Origin: an uncultured Thiodictyon sp.
GTDB taxonomy: Bacteria > Pseudomonadota > Gammaproteobacteria > Chromatiales > Chromatiaceae
DNA: 64,000 bases
Direction: 5' to 3'
NCBI RefSeq assembly: GCF_903946935.1
Contig: NZ_CAJAXH010000017.1
Span: forward strand, 1 to 64,000
The notes below the pieces were generated by a model. That model was not told where the DNA came from, made no database searches, and saw nothing but the letters and a program-made list of their open reading frames with translations. Positions 17,694 to 26,602 of this stretch are shown one piece after another. Numbering within the stretch: position 1 is the stretch's first letter; every line of letters begins with the position of its first letter. Made by a program: the position numbers and the translations under genes.

Positions 17694-20252
17694 CTACGGA
17701 CACAGGCGCACCTTGAATGCACCGTCCAACTCCAACCGGCCATCGCAGCGGTTGCCCTGGTCATCCGTGAAACCCTTGATGGGGCGCGTGCGGCGGTCCC
17801 GAATCAGGGCGGCGATCTGTGGGTCGGTGAGTACCTTGCCGGCGAATTCGCGCAGGATCGCAAAGTCGCAGCCCTCGCGATAGCGGTTGCAGCCGAAACC
17901 GCGATGGCCCTGGATGATCTGCCCCTGGCCGCACTTGGGGCAGTTGAAACCAACCGGGCCACGGTCGCCCACCGGGGCGGGCGTCGATTGAACCGCGGGC
18001 GGGGCGGACGCGGTATCCGCGTGGATCGCGGCCGGCGCCGCGCCAAAGTCGAACTCCACGCGCCCATCTGCATTGAGACGCAGCGCGGCCGTGAATGGCT
18101 TGCCGGCCTTGGACTGGAAGCCTTCAAGGGGACCGATCCGCCCCGCACTCAAGAGTTCACGCACCTGGGCCTTGGTCAGCTTCACCCCCGCCATGGTCTT
18201 CCACACCGTGAAGGCACAGCCCTCGCGGTAACGACTGCAACCGAAGGCGCGGGCGGTTTCCATCAGCTCGCCCTGGCGGCATAGCGGACAGGTGCCGAGC
18301 CCGGCCGGCCGGGGCGCCGCGCCCGGTTTGCCGCCGCGGGTCGCGCCACCCGGCCGGGCCGCCCGTGCCTGGTCGACCTGCTCAGGGGAGAAGGCCGGCC
18401 CCTGCCAGACCCGCGGGATCAACTCGCGCACGAGGTCCAGGATGCCCTGATTGAACTCCGCCACCGGCCGGGTGCCCTCCTCCACCTCGCGCAACTGTTG
18501 CTCCCAGGCGGCGGTGAGCTCCGGGCTCTTGAGCGGCAGCGCCACCCGCTCGATCAGCACCCGCCCCTTCTCGGTGGCGCGCAACTGTTTGCGTTGGCGC
18601 TCCACATAGCCGGTGCGGATCAGCTTCTCGATGGTTTCGGCCCGGGTCGCGGGGGTGCCGAGCCCGCTCGCCTTCATCGCCCGCGCCAGGTCCCGGTCCT
18701 CGATGGTGCGACCGGCGTTTTTCATCGCCGCCAACAGGGTCGCATCGGTGAGGGGGCGCGGCGGGCTGGTTTCGCGCTCGCGCACCTCCAGACGATCGAC
18801 ATGTACGGGCTGCTCGAGTGCGAGCGGCGGCAGGACCTGCTCTTCGCTCGGCTCGACCGAAGGCTCGGCGCCCTCCCCGCCCACGGCCGGCGCAGCGGAC
18901 CCGGCGCCGGACGCCTGGGCGCGCCCGGCCGCCGTGCCCCCATCGGCCAGGGTCCAGCCCGGCTCCATCACCCGCGCGCCCCGTGCCACGAAGTCGGCCC
19001 CGCCGATCGCCAGCACCACGCGTGTCTCCTCCACCACCTGATCGGGCAGAAAGACGCAGACAAAGCGGGTTTGGACCAGGTCATAGACGCGCCGCAGCGG
19101 CCCGCTCAGGCCAGCGGGGGCCGACTTGCCGGTGGGCAGGATGGCGTGGTGGTCGGTGAGCTTGGTCTGGTCCACATAGGCGCGGCCCAGGCGGTGACCG
19201 GCCGCCAGCCGGGCCAGCGCGGCCGGGGCCTGTGGGTGGTCCAGGCCCTTGAGGATATCGGGGAGCCGATCGACCAGGTCCTCGCCGATATGCCGACTCT
19301 CGGTGCGCGGATAACTGATCAGCTTGTGGGTCTCATAGAGCGACTGGGCCAGCTCCAGGACCTGGGCCGCGGTCAGGCCGAAGCGGCGGTTGGCATCGCG
19401 CTGCAGGGTGGTCAGGTCATAGAGCGGCGGCGGCCGGTTGCGCTGAATCTGCTGTTGCAGCTCGCGCACGGTGCCGGTGCGTTGCGGCTCGATCGCCGCG
19501 CCGATCTCGGCGTGCAGGCGCTCGGCGTCCTCCTTCTTGTCGATCCGGGTCTCGCCCTCCTTGCTATAGCGCGCCACAAAGCCCTCGGCCAGGTGCGCGA
19601 GCAGTTCATAGAAGAGGGTCTTGGTGAATCCGGCAATCTCCGCATCGCGGGCGCAGATCATCGCGAGCGTCGGGGTCTGCACCCGGCCGATGGTGCAGAG
19701 GACCCGGTTGTGGACCGTATAGGCGCGGGTCAGATTCATGCCGATCAGCCAATCGGCCTGGGCGCGGGCACGCGCCGCGCGGGCCAGGTCGTCATAGGCA
19801 CTGCCGGGCTTGAGCGCGCGAAAGGCCGCGCGCAGGGCGTCATCGGTGAGACTCGACACCCACAGCCGATCGAACGGCTTGCGGCAGTGCGCATGCTCAT
19901 AGATCAGCCGGAAGATGTGCTCACCCTCGCGCCCGGCGTCCGTGGCACAGACCAGGCGCTCGGTGCCCGGGTCGTTGATCAGCGCCTTGACGATCTTGAA
20001 CTGATCGGCCGTCTTGGCATCCAGCTTGAGCTTCCAGCGCTCCGGAAACATCGGCAGTTGCGCCGCCGACCAGCGCCCCTTCCAGGGTGGACCATAGTCG
20101 TCCGGCTCGGCCAGGTGGACCAGATGCCCGAAGGCCCAGGTGACACAGTAGCCGTTACCCTCAAGACAACCCTGGCCCTTGCGGTTGGCCCCCAGGACGC
20201 GGGCGATATCGCGGGCAACACTCGGCTTCTCGGCGATGACGACGATGGTCAT
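17694..20252 (-). CDS. topB: DNA topoisomerase III
   Basis: This type IA topoisomerase (852 residues) breaks and rejoins single DNA strands to resolve recombination and replication intermediates. The N-terminal Toprim domain shows VVIAEKPSVARDIARVLGA and ATDAGREGEHIFRLIYEH; the active-site tyrosine is in LISYPRTESRHI (about Y314). Two C-terminal zinc-ribbon-like modules with CPLC...GCSRYREGC and CPKC...GCNRYREGC extend it well past the enterobacterial enzyme. An Ala/Gly/Glu-rich insertion at about residues 425-465 interrupts the core between conserved blocks. A start at 20252 (MTIVVIAEKPS) is typical. Confidence 0.95.
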   Translation of the reverse strand: MTIVVIAEKPSVARDIARVLGANRKGQGCLEGNGYCVTWAFGHLVHLAEPDDYGPPWKGRWSAAQLPMFPERWKLKLDAKTADQFKIVKALINDPGTERLVCATDAGREGEHIFRLIYEHAHCRKPFDRLWVSSLTDDALRAAFRALKPGSAYDDLARAARARAQADWLIGMNLTRAYTVHNRVLCTIGRVQTPTLAMICARDAEIAGFTKTLFYELLAHLAEGFVARYSKEGETRIDKKEDAERLHAEIGAAIEPQRTGTVRELQQQIQRNRPPPLYDLTTLQRDANRRFGLTAAQVLELAQSLYETHKLISYPRTESRHIGEDLVDRLPDILKGLDHPQAPAALARLAAGHRLGRAYVDQTKLTDHHAILPTGKSAPAGLSGPLRRVYDLVQTRFVCVFLPDQVVEETRVVLAIGGADFVARGARVMEPGWTLADGGTAAGRAQASGAGSAAPAVGGEGAEPSVEPSEEQVLPPLALEQPVHVDRLEVRERETSPPRPLTDATLLAAMKNAGRTIEDRDLARAMKASGLGTPATRAETIEKLIRTGYVERQRKQLRATEKGRVLIERVALPLKSPELTAAWEQQLREVEEGTRPVAEFNQGILDLVRELIPRVWQGPAFSPEQVDQARAARPGGATRGGKPGAAPRPAGLGTCPLCRQGELMETARAFGCSRYREGCAFTVWKTMAGVKLTKAQVRELLSAGRIGPLEGFQSKAGKPFTAALRLNADGRVEFDFGAAPAAIHADTASAPPAVQSTPAPVGDRGPVGFNCPKCGQGQIIQGHRGFGCNRYREGCDFAILREFAGKVLTDPQIAALIRDRRTRPIKGFTDDQGNRCDGRLELDGAFKVRLCP

Positions 20253-20276
20253 GCGTCAACCAAAAACCGGAATTTG

Positions 20277-20395
20277 CTCACGCCAAGGCGCCAAGAAAAC
20301 CCATGGAGCACCTGCACGCGTAGACACCGCCCGGACAAACCGTGAGACGCTAATAACAGACTGAATTAACTTGGCGTCTTGGCGTCTTGGCGTGA
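20277..20395. repeat. Inverted pair of CCAAGGCGCCAAG elements
   Basis: CTCACGCCAAGGCGCCAAG at 20277-20295 faces CTTGGCGTCTTGGCGTCTTGGCGTG at 20370-20395 across about 75 bp. The same paired arrangement occurs at 41700-41830, with a single half at 6184-6212. It fills the topB-yqhA intergenic gap. Confidence 0.7.
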
Positions 20396-20409
20396 CAACG
20401 GCCCGCCCC

Positions 20410-20931
20410 TCAGTGCTTGCCATCCGCCCCGCCATCGTCGCGATGGGCGGCAAAGGCGAGACGATCCAGCACCCCCATCAGCACCGCCGAGACGACGAAG
20501 GTCAGGTGGATGATCACAAACCACATGAGCTTGTCGTTGGGGGTGTTTTCGATATTGACGAACTTCTGCAACAGGTGGATCGAGGAGATCGCCACGATGG
20601 ACGCGGCCACCTTGAGCTTGAGCGTCCCGGCGTCGAGCTTGCCCAACCACCCCAGCTTGTCGTCGTCCTCCGCCAGGTCGATCTGCGAGACGAAATTCTC
20701 GTAGCCCGAGAACATCACCATCACGACCAGGCTCGCCACCAGTGAAATATCGATCAGGGCGAGCACCCCCAGGATCATGTCCGACTCGGACACGCTCCAG
20801 ACATGGGCCAGGTGCCAGACCTCCTCGAAGAACTTGATCCCCAGCAGCAGCAGGGTCAGCGAGAGCCCAAGATAGACCGGGGCCAGCAGCCAGCGGCTCG
20901 AATACAACAGCCGTTCGATAAAACGTTCCAA
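20410..20931 (-). CDS. yqhA: UPF0114 family inner-membrane protein (YqhA-like)
   Basis: The 173-residue protein belongs to the UPF0114/TIGR00645 family, of unknown function. The start [22 protein letters not shown] is diagnostic. Hydrophobic segments lie near residues 12-32, 52-75, 105-125 and 133-155, giving about four membrane spans, with a charged loop [21 protein letters not shown]. Translation begins at TTG, judged from the family's MERF start and a GGAG about ten bases upstream; no in-frame ATG fits. It is monocistronic, opposite to the tetR operon. Confidence 0.88.
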   Translation of the reverse strand: MERFIERLLYSSRWLLAPVYLGLSLTLLLLGIKFFEEVWHLAHVWSVSESDMILGVLALIDISLVASLVVMVMFSGYENFVSQIDLAEDDDKLGWLGKLDAGTLKLKVAASIVAISSIHLLQKFVNIENTPNDKLMWFVIIHLTFVVSAVLMGVLDRLAFAAHRDDGGADGKH

Positions 20932-21128
20932 GACCGGTCACTCCGCGAAATTTTCCAGGGGGCGCTAGTGTCCCCGCCCCCGGCCGGGGCGTCAACGCGT
21001 GGTGCAGGATTCCGGCCCCGGCGGGCGGTCGGCTCGCCCCAGGCGCCCGGCGAACCACAGGCGCGATAGCCCGAGTAGTGGCCCACACCATCGCGGAACC
21101 GCCTGCGGCCTTGACCGGTCCCTCGCGG

Positions 21129-21180
21129 TTGACAACTGACCCGCGGTCACTTATCGTGGAGGCTAAGTGACCCGCAGTCA
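21129..21180 (+). promoter_or_regulatory. Promoter with paired operators for the tetR-RND operon
   Basis: TTGACA (21129-21134) and TATCGT (21152-21157) are 17 bp apart. The imperfect palindrome TGACCCGCGGTCA (21137-21149) lies between the boxes, and TGACCCGCAGTCA (21168-21180) lies after them, the centres 31 bp (three helical turns) apart. Such paired sites fit autorepression by the TetR protein encoded immediately downstream. Confidence 0.65.
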
Positions 21181-21211
21181 GTTATGGGTCGAACCGCCGG
21201 AGTACCCCACC

Positions 21212-21895
21212 ATGGCCATGCGCCAGCGCGCCATCCAGGCCGAAGACAAGCAGGAACGCCGCGACGCCATCCTCGACGCGGCCGAGCACCTGTTGCGGGA
21301 CGCACCCGAGCGGGTGGCGAGCGTCGCCGAGGTCGCCCGCCAGGCGGGCCTGGCCAAGGGGACCGTGTATCTGTATTTCCCGAGCAAGGAGGAACTCCTG
21401 CTCGCGGTGCATGAACGACGGGTCGACGGCTTCTTCCGCGAGCTGTGCGTCCTGGTGGAGCGGGAACCGACCCCCGCCTTCGACACCCTGTTCGCCTTGA
21501 CGCGCACCCATTTGGTCGAGCCGCCGCTGTTCCTGCCGCTGGCGGCACGCTGCTTCGGACTGATGACGCACAGCATCCCGCCCGCCGCCGCGCTGGCCTT
21601 CAAGCAACGGATGGCCGAGCGCCTGGAACGCGCGGGCGCCGGGATCGAGCGCCATTTCCCCGTACCGACGCTGGCCGCGGGTGATGGCGTGGCGCTGTTG
21701 CGCCGCTGCCACGCAATGATCCTCGGACTCTGGCAGATGTCCATCGCCGTCGGCTGCGGTGCCGGCGACGCGTCGACCGACACCGCGGTCCCGCCGGCGT
21801 TCGCCTGGAGCTACCCCGTTGAGTTGGAAGGGGCTTTGCGGGCACTCTGGCAGGGGACCATCGCGGCGCCACCCACCACGGAGGACACGCAATGA
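21212..21895 (+). CDS. TetR-family repressor of the adjacent RND pump
   Basis: This DNA-binding regulator (227 residues) has a canonical TetR helix-turn-helix at residues 15-60: RRDAILDAAEHLLRD, VASVAEVARQAGLAKGTVYLYFPSKEELLLAV. The C-terminal ligand/dimerisation half is helical and variable. It is the first gene of an operon with an efflux adaptor and an RND transporter, and its stop overlaps the adaptor start by ATGA. The paired palindromes in its promoter suggest it represses the whole operon until an inducing compound binds. The start at 21212 (MAMRQRAIQ) is favoured over an upstream GTG; a start at 21218 is also possible. Confidence 0.92.
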   Translation: MAMRQRAIQAEDKQERRDAILDAAEHLLRDAPERVASVAEVARQAGLAKGTVYLYFPSKEELLLAVHERRVDGFFRELCVLVEREPTPAFDTLFALTRTHLVEPPLFLPLAARCFGLMTHSIPPAAALAFKQRMAERLERAGAGIERHFPVPTLAAGDGVALLRRCHAMILGLWQMSIAVGCGAGDASTDTAVPPAFAWSYPVELEGALRALWQGTIAAPPTTEDTQ

Positions 21896-23022
21896 ACACC
21901 AAGCGACACGCACTCATCATCCTGGCGGCCGTCGCACTGACCGTCGGCGGCTGCGGTAAGCCCGCGCCGATCGCGGATGCGATCCGCCCCGTCCTGCTCA
22001 CCGAGGTGGTGCTCGGCAGCGGCGCCGAGACCGCGCTGTTCGCGGGCGAGGTCAAGCCGCGCTATGAATCGGACCTGGCGTTTCGGATCGGCGGCAAGAT
22101 CGTCGCGCGGGCCGTCGATGCCGGGGCCCGGGTGCGCAAGGGCGCGGTGCTGGCGCGGCTCGATGCGGCGGATGTCGCCTTGCAGACCGAGGCCGCACAG
22201 GCGCAGGTCGCGGCGGCGCAGGTCGATGCCGACTTCGCCAAGGCCGAGTTCGACCGTTACGAGAACCTGCTCAAGCAGAAATTCATCAGCGCCTCGGCAC
22301 TCGACGCCAAGCGCAATGCCATGAAGGCGAGCCACGCCCGGCTCGATCAGGCACAGGCCAACCTGGCAGTGACCCGGAACCAGGCCGCCTATGCGACGCT
22401 GATCGCGCCGGCGGACGGGGTGATTACGAGCGTCACCGCGGAGACCGGGCAGGTCGTCGCGGCGGGCCAGGTGGTGATGCGCCACGCGCGCGATAGCGAA
22501 CGCGAGGTCGTCATCGCCGTCCCGGAGGGGCGGATCGACGAACTCAAGGCGGCGGACAGCATCACGGTGGTCCTGGCGGCCGATCCCGCGACCAGCTACC
22601 GCGGACGGGTTCGCGAGGTCTCGCCGGCGGTCGACCCGATTACCCGGACCTTCACGGTGCGTGTCGCCGTGCTGGATCCCGCCCCCGCCATGCAGTGGGG
22701 CATGACCGCCAATGTACTGCTCGCCGACGACGGGGCCGCCACGGCGAGCCTGCTGCCGTCCACCGCGCTCTACCAGGCGCTCGACGGGCGGCCGGCACTG
22801 TGGGTCTATGACCCGATCATTGGCAAGGTGTCGCTGCGTCCGGTCGTGATCGGGCAGTATCGGGAGGACGGCGTGGTGATCGCCGCTGGCCTTGCGGCCG
22901 GCGAATGGGTGGTCGCCACCGGCGCGAACAAGCTCCACGAAGGCCAGCGCGTCCGACCCTACGAGGAGGCGGGGCGCCCCACCCCGCCGCCGCCGATGGC
23001 GACCACCGCGCGCGCGAATTAA
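21892..23022 (+). CDS. RND efflux periplasmic adaptor (membrane fusion) lipoprotein
   Basis: The 376-residue adaptor links an RND pump to an outer-membrane channel. It starts with a lipoprotein signal (LIILAAVALTVGGCGKP, lipobox GGC). The barrel-sandwich/lipoyl halves are visible at LAFRIGGKIVARAVDAGARVRKGAVLARLD and ATLIAPADGVITSVTAETGQVVAAGQ, separated by an alpha-helical hairpin rich in Ala/Gln/Lys (residues 95-160). It overlaps tetR by four bases. No outer-membrane channel gene follows, so a TolC-like partner encoded elsewhere is expected. Confidence 0.93.
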   Translation: MNTKRHALIILAAVALTVGGCGKPAPIADAIRPVLLTEVVLGSGAETALFAGEVKPRYESDLAFRIGGKIVARAVDAGARVRKGAVLARLDAADVALQTEAAQAQVAAAQVDADFAKAEFDRYENLLKQKFISASALDAKRNAMKASHARLDQAQANLAVTRNQAAYATLIAPADGVITSVTAETGQVVAAGQVVMRHARDSEREVVIAVPEGRIDELKAADSITVVLAADPATSYRGRVREVSPAVDPITRTFTVRVAVLDPAPAMQWGMTANVLLADDGAATASLLPSTALYQALDGRPALWVYDPIIGKVSLRPVVIGQYREDGVVIAAGLAAGEWVVATGANKLHEGQRVRPYEEAGRPTPPPPMATTARAN

Positions 23023-23054
23023 TACCTCCCCGTGCCATTGTGGCTATGGAAAGA

Positions 23055-23275
23055 TTTTTTTGTCCGCAAATGAACGCGAATAAACGCAAATGATACAATT
23101 GGTAACCGAAGTGCAGCGTCACACCGGCGGCAGGCCAATCCACTACCGGACATCGGCTCGCGCTGCTCCAAGTCATCTCCCTCTGACGGGACAGGAGAGT
23201 GGTAGCTACAGAGGTGAAGCGATCAAGAACCGCAATGCGATTTCTATTCGCGTTCATTCGCGTTCATTTCCGTAT
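23055..23275. repeat. Inverted pair of decamer repeats before the RND gene
   Basis: TGTCCGCAAATGAACGCGAA and following TAAACGCAAATG (23061-23092) face CGCGTTCATTCGCGTTCATT (23250-23269). The elements border the 270-bp gap between the adaptor and RND genes, which holds nothing else recognisable, and may form a long hairpin in the operon mRNA. Confidence 0.7.
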
Positions 23276-23292
23276 CCTCTGCTCTTTTCAGC

Positions 23293-26200
23293 ATGACGCC
23301 GCTCATACCCCCCGCGGCGCCCAGTACAGCCTTCAACCTGTCCGCCTGGGCGCTGCGCCATCGCCCGCTCGTCCTGTATCTGATCTGTGTCCTGGCGGTG
23401 GCAGGCGCCTTCGCCTACGGCCAGCTTGGTCAATCAGAGGACCCGCCGTTCACCTTCAAGGTCATCGTGGTCAAGACCGCCTGGCCGGGCGCCTCGGCGC
23501 GCGAGGTCGAGCAGCAGGTGACCGACCGGATCGAGCGCAAGCTGCAAGAGCTGCCGCTCATGTTCGTGCGCAGCTATTCGCGGCCGGGCGAATCTATGAT
23601 CTTCGTGTCCTTGCAGGACTCGCTGCCGCCCAGCGCCATCCCGGAGCTCCAGTATCAGGTGAGAAAGAAGGTCGGCGACGTCCGCCACTCACTACCGGCC
23701 GGCATCCAGGGACCCTTCTTCAACGACGAGTTCGGCGACACCTATACCAACCTCTATGCGATTACCGGCGAGGGCTATACCTATCGCGACCTGAAAGACT
23801 TCGGCGACCGCGTGCGCGCCGAGCTGCTGCGCGTGCCGGCAGTGGCCAAGGTCGATTTCATCGGTGAACAGGAAGAGAAGATCTTCATCGAGCTCGCGAA
23901 TGCGCGGCTGGCCCTGCTGGGGATCTCGCCCACGCAGATCGCGCAGACCCTCGCGGCGCAGAACGCGGTGGCCGCCGCCGGTGCCTTCGAGACCCCGACC
24001 GAGCGCATCTATCTGCGCCCGAGCGGGGCCTTCGACTCGCTGGATGCGGTCCGCGACATCGCCCTGCGGGTCAACGACCGCCTGTTCCGGCTGGGCGATA
24101 TCGCCGAGGTCTCGCGCGGCTATGTGGACCCGCCCGAACAGAAGATGCGCTGGCGCGGCCGCGAGGCGCTGGGGATCGGGGTCACCATGGTGGCCGGCGG
24201 CGATGTCATCGCGCTGGGGCACGCGCTCGACGCACGGCTGGCGACGCTGGCGTCCGAACTGCCGATCGGGATGGAGATCGGGCACGTCACCAGCATGCCG
24301 CGGGCGGTGGAGCGGTCGGTGAGCGAATTTGTGCGCTCGCTGGCCGAGGCGGTGGCGATCGTGCTGGCGGTGTCATTGATCAGCCTCGGCCTGCGCACCG
24401 GGTTGGTGGTCGCGGTGGCCATCCCGCTGGTCCTGGCCACGACCTTCCTCTGCATGTGGCTGTTCGGTATCGGCCTGCACAAGATCTCGCTCGGGGCACT
24501 GATCCTCTCGCTCGGTCTCCTGGTGGACGACGCCATCATCGCGGTCGAGATGATGGCCATCAAGCTGGAGCAGGGATTCGACCGCCTGAGCGCCGCCAGC
24601 TTCGCCTATTCCAGCACGGCCTTCCCGATGCTCTCCGGCACCCTAATCACCGTGGCCGGCTTCCTGCCGATCGCGATGGCCAAGAGCACCACCGGCGAAT
24701 ATACCCGCTCGCTGTTTCAAGTCTCGGCCATCGCGCTCATCGCCTCCTGGTTCGCGGCGGTCATCGTGATCCCCTATCTGGGCTATCTGTTGCTGCCGCA
24801 GCGCGATCAGGCGCGCCGCGCGACGCTCGCGGCGCGCTGGATGGCGCGCTGGCGCGGGCTCCCGGACCCGGTGCCGGCACCCCAGGCGGCCGTACACGAA
24901 GACCCCGATCAGGTCTATGACACGCGCTTCTATCGCCGCTTCCGCGCCCTGATGGGCTGGAGCCTGAGCCATCGCTGGATCGTGATCGGGGCCACACTCG
25001 CGGTCTTCGTCGGCGCCTTGGCCGCCTTCCGCCTGGTCCCGCAGCAGTTCTTCCCGTCCTCGTCACGACCGGAGCTGATCGTGGACCTGCGCCTGCCGGA
25101 GGGTAGTTCATTCACCGCCACGGCTGCGCAGGCGCAGCGGATGGAGTCGATCCTGGACGGCGAGCCGGGGATCGAAAGCGCGGTCGCCTATGTCGGCGTG
25201 GGCAGCCCGCGCTTTTATCTGCCGCTCGATCAACAGCTGCCGAGCGCCAATTTCGCCCAGTTCGTCGTGACCGCAAAGAGTGTGGAAGAACGCCAACGGT
25301 TGCGGGCCCGGCTGGTACACCGCTTCGACACGGACTTCCCAGGTCTGCGCGGACGGGTGACTGAACTGGAGAATGGGCCGCCGGTCGGGTTCCCGGTGCA
25401 GTTCCGGGTCTCCGGTGAGGACCTGGGGCGGGTGCGCGCGATCGCGCAACAGGTGATGGCCGTGGTACGCACCGACCCGCAAGTCACCAACGCCCAATTC
25501 GACTCGGACGAACCGACCAAGGTGGTGCGGCTCAAGGTCGACCAGAACCAGGCGCGGGTGCTGGGTTTCTCGTCCGAGGACTTGGCCGCCTTCCTCAACA
25601 GCACCATGACCGGGCGCACGGTCACCTATGTGCGCGAGGGCGACCGGCAGATCGAGGTGGTGCTGCGGGGCGCCCCCGCCGAGCGCGCACAACTCAAATC
25701 GCTCAAGGACTTGGCACTGTCATCGAGCAACGGCCGGGCGGTGTCGATCACCCAGCTCGCCGAGATCCGCTATGCGCAGGAGGACGGCATCGTCTGGCGG
25801 CGCGACCGCCTGCCGACCGTCACCGTGCGCTCCGACGTGCTGGGCCAGGCGCAGGGACCGGACGTGGCCAAGCGGATCGACCGCCAGTTGTTACGGCTAC
25901 GCGGCTCCTTGCCGCTCGGTTATCGCATCGAGATCGGCGGCGCGGTCGAGGAGTCGGCGCGCGGCCAGCGCTCGATCGCGGCCGGGGTGCCGCTGATGCT
26001 GGCGGTGGTCTTGACGCTCCTGATGATCCAATTGCAGAGCTTCTCGCGCACCCTGATGGTCCTCTTGACCGCCCCCTTGGGGCTCATCGGTGTCACCGCC
26101 GGACTGCTTGCGTTCGGGTTGCCATTCGGCTTCGTCGCGATGCTGGGGACCATTGCACTGTCCGGCATCATCATGCGCAACGCCATCATCCTGGTCGACC

Positions 26201-26469
26201 AGATCGAGCAGGACCGCACCGCCGGCGAGCCCCCGTGGGACGCCATCATCGGTGCAACCACGCGGCGCTTCCGCCCGATCGTCCTCACCGCCGCCGCCGC
26301 GGTGCTCGGTATGATCCCGCTGACCCACAGCGCCTTCTTCGGCCCCATGGCAGTGGCCATGATGGGCGGCATCCTGGCCGCCACCGCGCTCACACTCACC
26401 TTACTACCCGCCCTCTATGCCGCCTGGTTCAGAGTGCCGCACGGGGCGCGGAGCGTCACATCCCAATAG
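23293..26469 (+). CDS. RND efflux transporter, inner-membrane subunit
   Basis: This proton-driven efflux pump of 1058 residues is of the AcrB-like (HAE1-type) superfamily. One membrane helix near residue 25 precedes a large periplasmic loop (residues 45-340), then five helices including LILSLGLLVDDAIIAVEMM, which carries the paired Asp of the proton relay in TM4; the arrangement repeats in the second half (helices from about 565, 885-1050). Length and two-fold layout are normal. It is the last gene of the tetR-adaptor-RND operon, 270 bp after the adaptor, the gap holding repeats. The substrate cannot be told from sequence; no heavy-metal signature was seen. Confidence 0.93.
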   Translation: MTPLIPPAAPSTAFNLSAWALRHRPLVLYLICVLAVAGAFAYGQLGQSEDPPFTFKVIVVKTAWPGASAREVEQQVTDRIERKLQELPLMFVRSYSRPGESMIFVSLQDSLPPSAIPELQYQVRKKVGDVRHSLPAGIQGPFFNDEFGDTYTNLYAITGEGYTYRDLKDFGDRVRAELLRVPAVAKVDFIGEQEEKIFIELANARLALLGISPTQIAQTLAAQNAVAAAGAFETPTERIYLRPSGAFDSLDAVRDIALRVNDRLFRLGDIAEVSRGYVDPPEQKMRWRGREALGIGVTMVAGGDVIALGHALDARLATLASELPIGMEIGHVTSMPRAVERSVSEFVRSLAEAVAIVLAVSLISLGLRTGLVVAVAIPLVLATTFLCMWLFGIGLHKISLGALILSLGLLVDDAIIAVEMMAIKLEQGFDRLSAASFAYSSTAFPMLSGTLITVAGFLPIAMAKSTTGEYTRSLFQVSAIALIASWFAAVIVIPYLGYLLLPQRDQARRATLAARWMARWRGLPDPVPAPQAAVHEDPDQVYDTRFYRRFRALMGWSLSHRWIVIGATLAVFVGALAAFRLVPQQFFPSSSRPELIVDLRLPEGSSFTATAAQAQRMESILDGEPGIESAVAYVGVGSPRFYLPLDQQLPSANFAQFVVTAKSVEERQRLRARLVHRFDTDFPGLRGRVTELENGPPVGFPVQFRVSGEDLGRVRAIAQQVMAVVRTDPQVTNAQFDSDEPTKVVRLKVDQNQARVLGFSSEDLAAFLNSTMTGRTVTYVREGDRQIEVVLRGAPAERAQLKSLKDLALSSSNGRAVSITQLAEIRYAQEDGIVWRRDRLPTVTVRSDVLGQAQGPDVAKRIDRQLLRLRGSLPLGYRIEIGGAVEESARGQRSIAAGVPLMLAVVLTLLMIQLQSFSRTLMVLLTAPLGLIGVTAGLLAFGLPFGFVAMLGTIALSGIIMRNAIILVDQIEQDRTAGEPPWDAIIGATTRRFRPIVLTAAAAVLGMIPLTHSAFFGPMAVAMMGGILAATALTLTLLPALYAAWFRVPHGARSVTSQ

Positions 26470-26539
26470 CTCCCACGTCATTCCGGTGAGATTGTCGGCA
26501 TCAAGAGCGTATAGCGCCGACCGCACCAGCCGACGTTGC

Positions 26540-26578
26540 GGCCGGCGCCATTGCCGTATTCACGGCAACGCGCCGGCC
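26540..26578. terminator. Long hairpin between convergent genes
   Basis: GGCCGGCGCCATTGCCGT and ACGGCAACGCGCCGGCC form a near-perfect stem of about 17 bp around a short ATTC loop. It lies between the RND gene and the opposite-strand gene ending at 26603 and may terminate both; the T-tract is weak on either strand. Confidence 0.6.
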
Positions 26579-26602
26579 TTCGTTGCAAGCCGCCCGGTGC
26601 GC

